This document shows, piece after piece, positions 25,127-33,306 of a stretch of 42,013 nucleotides of DNA (the first letter of the stretch is position 1; every line of letters begins with the position of its first letter). Location of the stretch: positions 1-42,013 of the forward strand of contig CALADF010000032.1 of NCBI GenBank assembly GCA_937890835.1, read 5' to 3'. The translations under genes and the position numbers were made by a program. Below the pieces are notes generated by a model that was not told the origin of the DNA, ran no database searches, and saw only the letters and a list, made by a program, of their open reading frames with translations. The DNA comes from an uncultured bacterium. GTDB taxonomy: Bacteria; Actinomycetota; Coriobacteriia; Coriobacteriales; Eggerthellaceae.

Positions 25127-26383
25127 TTACGCCTTACGATATTTCCTTCCTCGACCAGAGCCTTCTTTCACGACAAGGCCGCGGGAAACGAGGCCGTTCA
25201 GAAGGCGGATCGCCTTGTCTTTGCTGAACCCGGTTCGAGCCTCAAGCTCCTTGCGCGACAGGAGCAGATTGCGGCTCATTTCATCGAGCATTGCCGATTC
25301 GTCAGCCGTCAACTTCGCAGCCTGAGCCGTCCCGAAAGGCAGCGTCACCGCGAGGGAGTTTTCGCGAATCTCGAAGATGGGCTTTGCCGGCAGATTCCCA
25401 TAGGCCTCATTGATGCGGGCGATGCCGGTTCCGAATTGCTCGATGTAATCGAGCCGGAAGAATATGTTCGCGACAATCGGGTTTCTGGGAATCGATATGC
25501 CGCCGCCAAGGTAGTCCTCCGCAGTGACCCCGCTCGGAAGCCCTCCCGGCGACACGATGACGACCCTGTTTGAGTGAATGGAAATGGTAACGTTGGCGGC
25601 AACATCCCAGGTACGATGAACAAGGGCGTTCGCTACCGCCTCTCTAAAAGCTTCAAACGGAGCGCGCTCCACCCTTTTTCTCGCCGCCTGCGAAACCGTT
25701 TCGTACGTGCAGTATCGCTCGTACATCTCGAGCGCGGCATCATATTGCCCGAGAATCGATTCGCCTGCAACGGTTTTTCGGTCGAGCAGTTCGCTGATGT
25801 TATCGCCGAACTTCACGATATCGATTCCTGCGAGCCCATTCCGATCTGAGAAAATCTCCGCCGCTTTGGTATAGGTTCCATCCGTGTTAAGAAGGCCGAG
25901 GGTTCGCAGGGAGTTTTCATCGAATGCGGTCAACCCGAGATGTTTCATGAGCCTTTGTGACAGCAACGAGAACGTTAGGTCGGTTCGAGACGAGGCGATT
26001 TCGTCGAACGTAAGGTTCTGACCCGTAAGAACCAGCCTTCCGAACTCGGTCCGGTCAACCTCCACGGTGGCCGAATCGGCCCTGCGATAGGCTTTTTTCG
26101 AGTAAAGGTACGGTTTCGACTTTCCCTCCGCCACGGTCAGCAAAACCGTTCGGTCGTTTTCGTCGATGTCGAGTGAAAAATGCGGAACGGGGTCGAGCGA
26201 ATCGTTGATCATGTTCTCGATTCGCAACGCATCCGCTGTAGGGTCGGAAAGGCCGATCGTGACACCCGAATCGTCCACTCCGAACACAATTCGCCCCGTA
26301 CCGTAGTTGGCAAACGCGCTCACTGTCTTGAGAAACGTTTTCGTGATGGATACTTTGAACTCAAGATCGTTAGTCTCACGCAT
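25127..26383 (-). CDS. AlbA_2 (Schlafen-type) ATP-binding winged-helix protein
   Basis: A 418-residue protein. Residues 1-115 are an AlbA_2/Schlafen AAA_4 domain (ETNDLEFKVSITKTFLKTVS, GRIVFGVDDSG, KPYLYSKKAYRRADSATVEV). A HATPase_c_4-type region follows at about 240-350 (AVANALVHRTWDVAANVTIS, RVVIVSPGGLPSG, FGTGIARI), and a C-terminal winged helix at about 365-418 (LSRKELEARTGFSKDKAIR). Annotations call such proteins RecG-related regulators or ATP-binding proteins; some members belong to defence or stress loci, but no partner is seen here. The ATG has AAGAGGTG 6 bases upstream. Codon use is less GC-rich than in neighbours, which hints at acquisition. The promoter carries a long palindrome. 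Confidence 0.85.
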   Translation of the reverse strand: MRETNDLEFKVSITKTFLKTVSAFANYGTGRIVFGVDDSGVTIGLSDPTADALRIENMINDSLDPVPHFSLDIDENDRTVLLTVAEGKSKPYLYSKKAYRRADSATVEVDRTEFGRLVLTGQNLTFDEIASSRTDLTFSLLSQRLMKHLGLTAFDENSLRTLGLLNTDGTYTKAAEIFSDRNGLAGIDIVKFGDNISELLDRKTVAGESILGQYDAALEMYERYCTYETVSQAARKRVERAPFEAFREAVANALVHRTWDVAANVTISIHSNRVVIVSPGGLPSGVTAEDYLGGGISIPRNPIVANIFFRLDYIEQFGTGIARINEAYGNLPAKPIFEIRENSLAVTLPFGTAQAAKLTADESAMLDEMSRNLLLSRKELEARTGFSKDKAIRLLNGLVSRGLVVKEGSGRGRKYRKA

Positions 26384-26410
26384 TTAACACCTCTTTCGCC
26401 GTCATCATAA

Positions 26411-26466
26411 TACAACGAAACATCTTCTATTGTATATTGATATGCAACGAATATATATTCGTTGCA
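26411..26466 (-). promoter_or_regulatory. 24-bp perfect palindrome and promoter of the AlbA_2 gene
   Basis: The 24 bases at 26443-26466 are a perfect palindrome, with outer arms TGCAACGA and TCGTTGCA around an ATATATAT centre. A further half-site CAACGAA lies at 26413-26419, exactly 32 bp (three helical turns) from the matching half of the palindrome. A minus-strand -10 TACAAT lies at 26434-26429, with the palindrome covering the -35 region. This fits autoregulation by the gene's own winged helix; the binding partner is inferred. Confidence 0.6.
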
Positions 26467-26567
26467 TTTGTAATTACGGCGAAGAGAGACTCAGCAGCTC
26501 TTGCTTTGTTGCAATCCCCCCCATCCCGCTTGTTGCTCGCTCATAGGCTGTAAGCACTGTTTCGCTT

Positions 26568-26689
26568 AGCCTTGCAGGCGACAGCCTGCAAGGCTCCTTT
26601 GAGGCGGGCCCTCCAGGACCCGCCTCAAAGGAGACCCGAACCTTGCTCCAACGTTCCTTCCCGCCCGTCAAGCCGACGGGCGGGAAGGA
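26568..26689. repeat. Three consecutive perfect hairpins, two holding a Shine-Dalgarno
   Basis: Hairpin 1 (26568-26595) has a 12-bp stem AGCCTTGCAGGC with a GACA loop. Hairpin 2 (26594-26633) has a 15-bp stem starting CTCCTTTGAGGCGGG and a 10-base loop. Hairpin 3 (26655-26689) has a 15-bp stem starting TCCTTCCCGCCCGTC and an AAGCC loop. All stems are perfect and the three sequences are unrelated. The right arms of 2 and 3 end in AAAGGAG and GAAGGA(G), each followed by a similar GA-YY-CGAA. There are no T runs. The arrangement looks like a structured leader RNA. It lies in the 589-base gap between the AlbA_2 gene and guaB, and nothing else clear is seen between 26470 and 26567. Confidence 0.7.
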
Positions 26690-26697
26690 GATTCGAA

Positions 26698-26781
26698 ATG
26701 TCAAGATCGAAGGTAAAGCACCTTTCCAAGCCGAACAGGGAGTTCATCGAGGGCGGCGGGACGCGGGTGTGGTCGGCTTAA
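26698..26781 (+). CDS. Possible 27-residue peptide gene after hairpin 3
   Basis: ATG at 26698 opens MSRSKVKHLSKPNREFIEGG and ends at a TAA after 27 codons. The start has a perfect AAGGAG at 7 bases, but that site lies in the right arm of the third hairpin, so it would be hidden unless the hairpin opens. The peptide is basic. I recognise no family. It may be a leader peptide, a small toxin-like peptide or chance; the ribosome site and spacing are the only support. Confidence 0.35.
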   Translation: MSRSKVKHLSKPNREFIEGGGTRVWSA

Positions 26782-26878
26782 TGTTGGGTGGAGATCGGGT
26801 TTCGTTCTTCATCGTTCCGCTCAGCGCATCCCTCGTGAAGTTCCCCTGTTCGATGTGGAATCGGGTCGGGAGGGTCGA

Positions 26879-26884
26879 TATAAT
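26879..26884 (+). promoter_or_regulatory. -10 element of the guaB promoter
   Basis: Consensus TATAAT, 88 bases before the guaB start, in the only AT-rich stretch of this gap. The -35 is not clear. If this is the promoter, the triple hairpin lies upstream of the guaB transcript, not in its leader. Confidence 0.55.
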
Positions 26885-26972
26885 AAATAGATTATCGTAA
26901 GGTTGCGGCATGCTGGCGCATGCTGCGGCAGGGGAGAGTTTTCAAGGATTGCGCGAAAAGGAGCAAACAGAC

Positions 26973-28496
26973 ATGGCCTATTACTACGATGAGCCGTCCC
27001 GCACGTTCAACGAGTACTTGCTGGTGCCCGGGCATACGCCCTCGACCTGCGTGCCGACTGCCGTCAGCCTCAAGACGCCGCTGGTCAAGTACCGCAAGGG
27101 CGAAGAGGAATGCCCCCTGTCGCTGAACATCCCCATGGTCTCCGCCATCATGGCCGCCGTGTCCGACGACCGCATGGCCGTCGCGCTGGCCACCGAGGGC
27201 GGCTTGTCGTTCATCTACGGCAACCAGACCATCGAGGACCAGGCCGCCATGGTCAAGCGCGTCAAGGATTACAAGGCGGGCTTCGTCATTTCCGATTCCA
27301 ACCTTTCCCCCGACATGACGCTTGCCGACGTGGTGGCCCTGCATGAGGAGTCCGGTCACTCCACCATGCCCGTCACCGAGGACGGCACTGCCACGGGCAA
27401 GCTGCTCGGCATCGTGACCGAGCGCGATTACCGCCTGTCTCGCATGAGCCTCGACGAGAAGGTCGCCGACTTCATGACTCCGCGCGAGAAGCTGGTGGTC
27501 GCTCCCGCCGACACCACGCTCAAGGTCGCCAACGACATCATCTGGGACAACAAGCTGAACTCCCTGCCCATCGTGGACGCCGACGATCACCTGGTCGCGC
27601 TGGTGTTCCGCAAGGACTACGACTCCCATAAGTCCAATCCCAACGAGATGCTCGACTCCCACAAGCGCTACATGGTCGGCGCGGGCATCAACTCCCGCGA
27701 CTACGCCGAGCGCGTTCCCGCGCTGGTGGAGGCGGGCGTCGACGTGGTGTGCATCGACAGCTCCGAGGGCTATTCCGACTGGCAGAAGATGACCATCGAA
27801 TGGGTGCGCGAGCACTACGGCGAGGATCTCAAGATCGGCGCGGGCAACGTCGTCGACGCCGAGGGCTTCCGGTTTTTGGCCGAGGCCGGCGCCGACTTCA
27901 TCAAGGTCGGCATCGGCGGCGGTTCCATCTGCATCACCCGCGAGACCAAGGGCATCGGCCGCGGCCAGGCCACGGCGGTCATCGAGGTGGCTAAGGCGCG
28001 TGACGAGTACTTCAAGGAGACAGGCGTCTACGTGCCCATCTGCTCCGACGGCGGCATCGTCTACGACCACCACATCTCGCTGGCGCTTGCCATGGGCTCC
28101 GACTTCGTCATGCTGGGCCGCTACTTCGCCCGTTTCGACGAGAGCCCCTCGAACAAAGTCATGGTGAACGGCTCTTACATGAAGGAGTACTGGGGCGAGG
28201 GCTCCGCGCGTGCGCGCAACTGGGGTCGCTACGACCTCGGCGGAAAGAAGTCGCTCGCGTTCGAGGAAGGCGTCGACTCCTACGTTCCCTATGCCGGCCC
28301 CTTGAAGGACAACGTGGCGCTCACGCTGTACAAGGTTCGCGCCACCATGTGCAACTGCGGTGCGCTCACCATCCCCGAGCTGCAGGAGAAGGCGAAGCTG
28401 ACGGTCGTGTCCTCCACCTCCATCGTCGAGGGCGGCGCGCACGACGTCATGCTGAAGAACAAGGATACTTACGCTTCGAGCACCTCGATGCGCTAG
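26973..28496 (+). CDS. guaB: Inosine-5'-monophosphate dehydrogenase
   Basis: A 507-residue IMP dehydrogenase, which oxidises IMP to XMP with NAD+ as the committed step of GTP synthesis. The TIM barrel is interrupted by a CBS pair at about 115-235 (MTPREKLVVAPADTTLKVAN and neighbours). The catalytic loop KVGIGGGSICITRE contains the active Cys, and SDGGIVYDHHISLALAMGSDF and MLGRYFARFDESP are the usual phosphate-binding region. The segment GRYDLGGKKSLAFEEGVDSY holds the flap, reading RY where many enzymes have RYFQ-type sequences further on. The ATG has AAAAGGAG 9 bases upstream. It is monocistronic, closed by a terminator. Confidence 0.9.
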   Translation: MAYYYDEPSRTFNEYLLVPGHTPSTCVPTAVSLKTPLVKYRKGEEECPLSLNIPMVSAIMAAVSDDRMAVALATEGGLSFIYGNQTIEDQAAMVKRVKDYKAGFVISDSNLSPDMTLADVVALHEESGHSTMPVTEDGTATGKLLGIVTERDYRLSRMSLDEKVADFMTPREKLVVAPADTTLKVANDIIWDNKLNSLPIVDADDHLVALVFRKDYDSHKSNPNEMLDSHKRYMVGAGINSRDYAERVPALVEAGVDVVCIDSSEGYSDWQKMTIEWVREHYGEDLKIGAGNVVDAEGFRFLAEAGADFIKVGIGGGSICITRETKGIGRGQATAVIEVAKARDEYFKETGVYVPICSDGGIVYDHHISLALAMGSDFVMLGRYFARFDESPSNKVMVNGSYMKEYWGEGSARARNWGRYDLGGKKSLAFEEGVDSYVPYAGPLKDNVALTLYKVRATMCNCGALTIPELQEKAKLTVVSSTSIVEGGAHDVMLKNKDTYASSTSMR

Positions 28497-28574
28497 GTCT
28501 TAAAGCGGTTCCCTGAAATCCGCTTCCGTTTTCTGAACCGCCTCAAACGAATACCGTTCTTGACGTGTTTTCCG

Positions 28575-28612
28575 AGAGCCCTTGGATTCGATCGAACCCA
28601 AGGGCTCTTTGC
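28575..28612 (+). terminator. Terminator after guaB
   Basis: AGAGCCCTTGG / CCAAGGGCTCT, with the inner part continuing as TTCGATCGAA, followed by TTTGCTTG. A long, nearly perfect hairpin about 80 bases after the guaB stop. Confidence 0.85.
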
Positions 28613-28792
28613 TTGCTGTTCGGGAGATAAGCCATTTGGGCTCAAGCTTCGATGCGAACAACTTCCATGGCAATATAATTTGAGCCTCTTCGCTCTTAGA
28701 CGAGCGACTCCCGTCCAAATGATTGCGGTTGAATGCGGGCGAGCTTCGGCACGACAGCTGCTTCGACTGCAAAATAAAACACGTCTTCCCTT

Positions 28793-28846
28793 TACAATGG
28801 AAGAATAAGTACGTTTCATTTAGACGGGAAGGGGTTTTCCGTACTT
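28793..28846 (+). promoter_or_regulatory. Likely promoter and leader hairpin of the broken small gene
   Basis: TACAAT at 28793-28798 is a good -10. A 7-bp inverted repeat AAGTACG / CGTACTT (28807-28813 and 28840-28846) follows in the leader. No clear -35 is seen. The remainder of the 370-base gap after guaB holds only its terminator and no supported gene. Confidence 0.4.
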
Positions 28847-28866
28847 AGCAGAAGAGGTGTTTCGTC

Positions 28867-29239
28867 ATGAAAAAAGAACTCTCGCTGCTTTGGCGTTACT
28901 TTCGGTGTTCCTGGTGCTGCTGGTAGGGTATTTATGCATGAAAGAAAACGCTGGAGCTAACTGGTATGCTGGCGGGTCTGGTTCGATCATGCATTACGCT
29001 AGCGGACGTGTTGATAAGATCGATCTCGGAGAATCGAGAATCGAGAATCGAGAATCGAGTTAGAAGTGCTGGAAAGCGATCCGTATACCGCAAGGCAAGA
29101 CTCTTTGGTATTGAGCATAGGTGATTTTTGCCAAAGGACCTGCGAAAGGCTTGAGTGCGGCGACGAGGTTCGCGTGGGGTATCTTTTGACGCAGTCTCCT
29201 GGGTTTGACGGGGCTTTGTATTCTGTAGAAACGATATAG
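28867..29239 (+). pseudogene. Small secreted protein gene split at poly-A and heptanucleotide repeats
   Basis: ATG 28867 has AGAGG 9 bases upstream and is followed by six As. In its own frame it stops after 19 codons; one more A would continue as RTLAALALLSVFLVLLVGYL, a good signal or membrane anchor. GTG 28857 opens the same second frame. That frame stops at 29063 within four copies of AGAATCG, while a third frame continues cleanly from 29054 to a TAG at 29237 (LEVLESDPYTARQDSLVLSI, LECGDEVRVGYLL). With two or five copies of the repeat the frames join. The full protein would be about 115-125 residues, one N-terminal helix plus a small beta-rich domain that resembles an OB-type fold. No family was recognised. 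It is either phase-variable or decayed. Confidence 0.55.
29030..29059 (+). repeat. Heptanucleotide tandem repeat, AGAATCG x4
   Basis: Four perfect copies of AGAATCG plus two bases. The unit length is not a multiple of three, so slippage changes the reading frame. It lies inside the small secreted-protein gene. Confidence 0.9.
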
Positions 29240-29621
29240 GCGCTTGATGTGGAGTCGCGCACGCCGCCATGCTGAAGGATGGCAGCACCCCTCCCTGGCC
29301 CTTTGGGAGCTGGGGCGGGGGGATCGTATGCGGGCATCCGACAAGCAGTCCGTCGAGGGCTGACATAATCATAATCGAGGATGCTCGTTTGGTTCGAGAA
29401 CAGGTCGGATTAACTGTTTCTACTGCAATAGGCGAGACTCAAGATGTCTTTCGTAAAATGCATTGAGCTGTAAATTTGCAGAATCAACTTTTGTAAAAGA
29501 CAATTTGAGCAAATTGCAGCAGGTGGAAAGAACGTGTTTGCCGAAGCGGTGTTGGGCTTTTCGCGCGGTTGCGATTCGATTCTCGTACGCCGCGTGGTTT
29601 GTCCAGAGCTTCAGGCGTGAA
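29240..29621. other. Intergenic stretch without a supported gene
   Basis: The region has lower GC and mixed texture. A 39-codon frame (29248 to the TGA at 29364) and longer minus-strand frames lack ribosome sites and family features. No repeats beyond a short CTCCC / GGGAG pair around 29290 were seen. Confidence 0.4.
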
Positions 29622-29653
29622 GAAGCCGGCTGCCGCAAAGAGCAGCCGGCTTC
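29622..29653 (-). terminator. Terminator of the second Mo operon
   Basis: Perfect 12-bp stem GAAGCCGGCTGC / GCAGCCGGCTTC with an 8-base loop. Flanks are TTCTTCAC on the minus side and CGCTTTTC on the plus side, so it may act in both directions. Confidence 0.75.
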
Positions 29654-29726
29654 CGCTTTTCATCGGGTTAGGAGACCTCCTCTACCTACCCCGACTTCTC
29701 TGCTGAAGGCGCGTTTTGCATGCCTC

Positions 29727-30470
29727 CTAGCCTTGGTCGCTCGACGTTGCGGCCATGACCTCGGCGACGGTCGCGTTCTTCATGCGAAGCTCGCTGATGG
29801 CCATGCCACTCTCGTCGAAGTTCGTCAGGTTGTCGTAGTCGCCGTACACGTCGTCGGTTGCGGTACGCGTCTTGGACAACTTGATGGCCTTTTCCGCGTC
29901 GTAGGGGATCAGCTGCTCCTTGGGCGGATTGGGCTTGGCGATCCAGTTCGGCATGGTCAGGTCGGGCTCCGGCATCGTCTCGATCTTGCGCACGTCGCCG
30001 TACTTCTCGATGAGCTCGTCGATCGGGCCGAAGTCTAAAGCGCGCATCGGGCACGACGCGACGCACAGGGGCAGATCGCCTTTCTCCAGGCGGTCGATGC
30101 ACATGGTGCACTTGCTCATCTTGGTGCCGGGCTCGTCGCTTGCGAACTTGGGCGCGCCGTAGGGGCATGCCTTGAAGCAGTTGCGGTCGCCTTCGCACTT
30201 CTCGGGATCGACCAAGACGGCGCCGAACTTGTCTTCCTTGAAGATGGCGTCATGCTCGCATGCCGAAACGCACACCGGGTTGTCGCAATGCCCGCAGTTG
30301 AACGCGAGAATGCCGATGGACGTGTTGGGGAACTTGTTCTTCTCCCACATGTAAACGCTCATCCACTTCTCGGGACCGGGCGCGATGTCGTTCCAGTCCT
30401 TGCACGCGACCGAGCAGGCCTTGCAGCCGTAGCAGCGGCCCTGGTCGAAGTAGAAACCGTACTGGGTCAT
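29727..30470 (-). CDS. DmsB-like ferredoxin subunit of the second Mo operon
   Basis: A 247-residue electron-transfer protein. Cysteine groups are CYGCKACSVAC, CGHCDNPVCVSAC, CEGDRNCFKACP and CTMCIDRLEKGDLPLCVASC, the DmsB pattern for four [4Fe-4S] clusters. About 80 C-terminal residues without cysteine follow (DLTMPNWIAKPNPPKEQLIP) and probably pack on the catalytic subunit. The ATG lies three bases after the stop of the upstream catalytic gene, so the pair is coupled. No membrane anchor (DmsC/NrfD) gene is present, which points to a soluble cytoplasmic complex. Confidence 0.88.
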   Translation of the reverse strand: MTQYGFYFDQGRCYGCKACSVACKDWNDIAPGPEKWMSVYMWEKNKFPNTSIGILAFNCGHCDNPVCVSACEHDAIFKEDKFGAVLVDPEKCEGDRNCFKACPYGAPKFASDEPGTKMSKCTMCIDRLEKGDLPLCVASCPMRALDFGPIDELIEKYGDVRKIETMPEPDLTMPNWIAKPNPPKEQLIPYDAEKAIKLSKTRTATDDVYGDYDNLTNFDESGMAISELRMKNATVAEVMAATSSDQG

Positions 30471-30473
30471 GTT

Positions 30474-32972
30474 CTATTCGCCTACCTTCCTGATCTCAAC
30501 GAGGCCGGCCGTCAGCAGCGCGCCGACGATGTGGGGCAGATGCGTGTCTCCGATGAGGAGGTTGCAGTTGCCGGCGGTGTCGATGCCGTAGGGCATGAGC
30601 TTGGACTTGCGCACGTTATCGAACTTGGACCACTCGCCGTGGCCGATGGAGACGGTGCCGGGGAGCAGCTTGGAGGACACGTATGCGGTGATCTCGACTT
30701 CGCCGAACTGGTTGTAGACCAAGACGCGGTCGCCGGTCTTGATGCCGCGATCGGCGGCGTCGGCGGGAGACATGCGCACCATGTGCTCGTAGCAGTCGCC
30801 CTTGAGCCACGGGTTCTGGTCGTTGGAGGAATGCTGACGGTACGTGGAGACGGGCGTGACCATCGACAGCGGGTAGTTCTTCGTCCACGGATGGTAGTAG
30901 CTGTCGTTGGCGGGGAGGTCCTGGTAGGTCGGCTGCCAGCGTGGGTACGCGTCCATCTGCCCGCCGTAACGGGTCTTGGTGAGGTCGTTGTTCTTGACGA
31001 ACGAGCTTTCGAACTCGATCTTGCCCGAAGGCGTCTTGAACGGGGAGCGTCCCCACTCGACCGTGTTCTTGAACGGGTAGAACCACTCGCCCGGTTCGCC
31101 GGGAACGCGGATGATCGGCATCTTCTGGAATTCCTCCCATGAAGGCGGATCGATCTCGTAGTAGGCCAGCATGCCGTTCTCGTCCTTGGCCCACTCCTCG
31201 TAAGCCGGCTTGTAGATGCGCTCGATGACCTGCTCGTCCCAGTCGCGCCAGTCGGTGACGTCGAGCATCTTCGGGCAGTACTTGTCGGCGAAGCCAAGGC
31301 GGCGTGCGAGCTCCATCCACACCCAGTCCTTGGAGCGGATCTCTCCCGGAGGATTGACGCCCTTGCCCGCGAACAGGAAGTAGTTCATCATGCCGGACGG
31401 CGCGCCCCAGAAGCGGTTGATGCCGAAGAAGTGCATGTCGGTCGACTCGAACTGGATGACGGGCGAGGGCAGCACGATATCGAGGAACTCGATGGAAGGC
31501 TGATCGTGGAAGTACTGCCAGCCCCAAGAGAACTCCATGTCGGCGAAGCCCTGCATGCGCTTGGACACGTGATGCTGGTTGTTGATGTAGTTGTTCGGGA
31601 TGATGGCCATCTTGAGGATGGGCACCGGGCTGTCGGCCGGGCAGCCGATGCGACGGCGGAACTCGTCCTCGGTGATCTCGCCCGCCAGGTAGAGCTTCTG
31701 ACAGTGCATGACCTCGGTCACTTTGTTGTTGTTGTTCGTGATGGGGTTAACCACGTCGCCCTTGATCTGGCCGGTGTCGGGGATGGGCGGGAAGAGACGA
31801 GGCTGCGTCACCAGGTTCGCGCCGCCGCCTTCGCAGCCGCCCGCGATCGACATGTTGCCGGTCATGGCCTGCAGGAGCATGGCCACGGCTGCGGCGTAAT
31901 CGCCCAGGTTGCGCTTGGAAACGCCGTACATCTGCTGCAGGTGGACGGGTTTCATGGAGGCGTAGTAGCGAGCGAACTCGCGAATGGTCTCCGCCGGGAT
32001 GCCGGTGATGGGCTCGGCCCACTCGGGCGTGTGCTCGACGCCGTCGACCTCGCCGACGATGTACTTGCGCCACTCCTCGAATCCTTCAGGCTCGACCCAT
32101 TTCTCAACGTACTCGTGGTCGTAGAGGTCCTCGGTGTAGAGAACGTGGGCGACTGCCAGGCCGAACGCGGTGTCGGTGCCGGGGCGGATGGGGATCCACT
32201 GGGCGCCCAGGCACTCGGCGCTGACGTTGTAAACGGGGTCGATGAGGATGAACTTGCAGCCGCGCTCTTGGGCGAGCTTCATGTAGTAGGGGACGTGGCC
32301 GAACCAGCTGACCATGGGATCGAATCCCCATAACACGACCAGCTTGGAGTTCAGCAGATCGGGTGCCTCGAAGCCGGGGTAGGCGTCGGAGGTGCCCTTG
32401 ATCAGGCAGTCGGTCAGGCGAACGCCCAGATGGAAGTCCTCGGCGGCGGCGCTTCCCGAGGTGGAGTGGTCGCCCCAGCCGGTGATGGTGCCGGGCATGT
32501 ACGATGCGAAGGGGAAGTCCGAGCTTTCAAACGCCACGTAGTAGCAGTAGTACAGCCACGGATGATCGGGGTTCTCCTTGGCCATCTGCTTCATCTTGTC
32601 GGCGATGGTGTCGAGGGCCTCATCCCACGAGATGCGCTCGAAATGGCCCTTGCCCGCGCCTTTTTCGCCGACGCGCTTCATCGGGTACAGCAGGCGGTTC
32701 TCGGAGTAGAGCTCTTGGCGCCAGGCGTGGCCCATCGGGCAAGCGCGTGCCTGAAGCATGCCGGTCTGGACGGCTTCCTCGTTGTCGTCCTCGCGCGCGA
32801 CGCCGGGGTTAACCGAATCGTCGGGTTCGATGGAGATGATCTTCCCATCCTTCACGCTGCACTTGATCAGGCAGGTGGCGTCCCAGCAACCGTTGTTGTG
32901 GCAGGTGGTGTAGAAGTGCTCGACTCCCTCGTGACGCTCGCTCAGCTTCTCGACTATCGACTCTCTTGACAT
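30474..32972 (-). CDS. Molybdopterin oxidoreductase catalytic subunit, second Mo operon
   Basis: An 832-residue Mo-bis-PGD enzyme. The N-terminal cluster motif is C24-x4-C29-x4-C34-x3-C38 with C78 (ARACPMGH) further on, wider spaced than in DmsA, so a [4Fe-4S] cluster is likely. Then come ERISWDEALDTIADKMKQMA, WGFDPMVSWFGH, LIDPVYNVSAECLGAQWIPI and RPGTDTAFGLAVAHVLY (dinucleotide-cofactor binding), and the C-terminal barrel. There is no Tat signal, so it is cytoplasmic. The substrate is unknown; the family includes oxygen-transfer, dehydroxylation and hydration enzymes. The ATG is preceded by GAGGAGG. The ferredoxin gene follows at once and a Fic-like regulator lies divergent. Confidence 0.85.
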   Translation of the reverse strand: MSRESIVEKLSERHEGVEHFYTTCHNNGCWDATCLIKCSVKDGKIISIEPDDSVNPGVAREDDNEEAVQTGMLQARACPMGHAWRQELYSENRLLYPMKRVGEKGAGKGHFERISWDEALDTIADKMKQMAKENPDHPWLYYCYYVAFESSDFPFASYMPGTITGWGDHSTSGSAAAEDFHLGVRLTDCLIKGTSDAYPGFEAPDLLNSKLVVLWGFDPMVSWFGHVPYYMKLAQERGCKFILIDPVYNVSAECLGAQWIPIRPGTDTAFGLAVAHVLYTEDLYDHEYVEKWVEPEGFEEWRKYIVGEVDGVEHTPEWAEPITGIPAETIREFARYYASMKPVHLQQMYGVSKRNLGDYAAAVAMLLQAMTGNMSIAGGCEGGGANLVTQPRLFPPIPDTGQIKGDVVNPITNNNNKVTEVMHCQKLYLAGEITEDEFRRRIGCPADSPVPILKMAIIPNNYINNQHHVSKRMQGFADMEFSWGWQYFHDQPSIEFLDIVLPSPVIQFESTDMHFFGINRFWGAPSGMMNYFLFAGKGVNPPGEIRSKDWVWMELARRLGFADKYCPKMLDVTDWRDWDEQVIERIYKPAYEEWAKDENGMLAYYEIDPPSWEEFQKMPIIRVPGEPGEWFYPFKNTVEWGRSPFKTPSGKIEFESSFVKNNDLTKTRYGGQMDAYPRWQPTYQDLPANDSYYHPWTKNYPLSMVTPVSTYRQHSSNDQNPWLKGDCYEHMVRMSPADAADRGIKTGDRVLVYNQFGEVEITAYVSSKLLPGTVSIGHGEWSKFDNVRKSKLMPYGIDTAGNCNLLIGDTHLPHIVGALLTAGLVEIRKVGE

Positions 32973-33117
32973 CGTGCCTCCTCTCTCGTAGCTACTCTCC
33001 CAAAAGATGCGCGCGTCGCACGTAAATCGGCGACCCGCTTCGTTCAGACTACTGAGGCGGGAAAGGAGTCCGCAAGGTCGTTTCCGTTTTTCCGATTTCC
33101 GCAAATGTTCGGGGCGG

Positions 33118-33181
33118 TATAACTTGCGTATTGCCCGCATTGCGGGTGGCAAACCGACCCGTTCCGGCTAAATGTTAGAAT
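33118..33181 (+). promoter_or_regulatory. Promoter region of the Fic-like gene with inverted-repeat operator
   Basis: TATAAC (33118-33123) and an extended -10 TGTTAGAAT (33173-33181) flank an imperfect palindrome at 33131-33152: CCCGCA-T-TGCGGG with outer TTG/CAA. It sits in the 334-base gap between the divergent second Mo operon and the Fic-like gene, so it could serve both. Which -10 is used is not known. Confidence 0.4.
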
Positions 33182-33306
33182 GGAGGTTAAGCCTGCTCGC
33201 CGGCCGCTTCGAAGGAATGCCGAGGCGGTGCGGACGGCGGCGGAGGTGCTTGCACACGCGAATCAGACGCGTGCCTGGCTTTTCGAAGGGGGTCGAAAGG
33301 AAAGGA

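Noticed and set aside
26782..26972. A purine riboswitch before guaB
   Set aside because: The promoter-like TATAAT leaves only about 80 bases of leader, and no purine-aptamer core or terminator/antiterminator pair is visible.
29030..29059. CRISPR-like repeat
   Set aside because: The repeats are seven bases long, directly adjacent, with no spacers and no cas genes.
29248..29364. A short frame with a Trp/Arg-rich translation after the broken secreted-protein gene
   Set aside because: No ribosome site and no homology that I can recognise; the composition looks like chance in GC-rich DNA.
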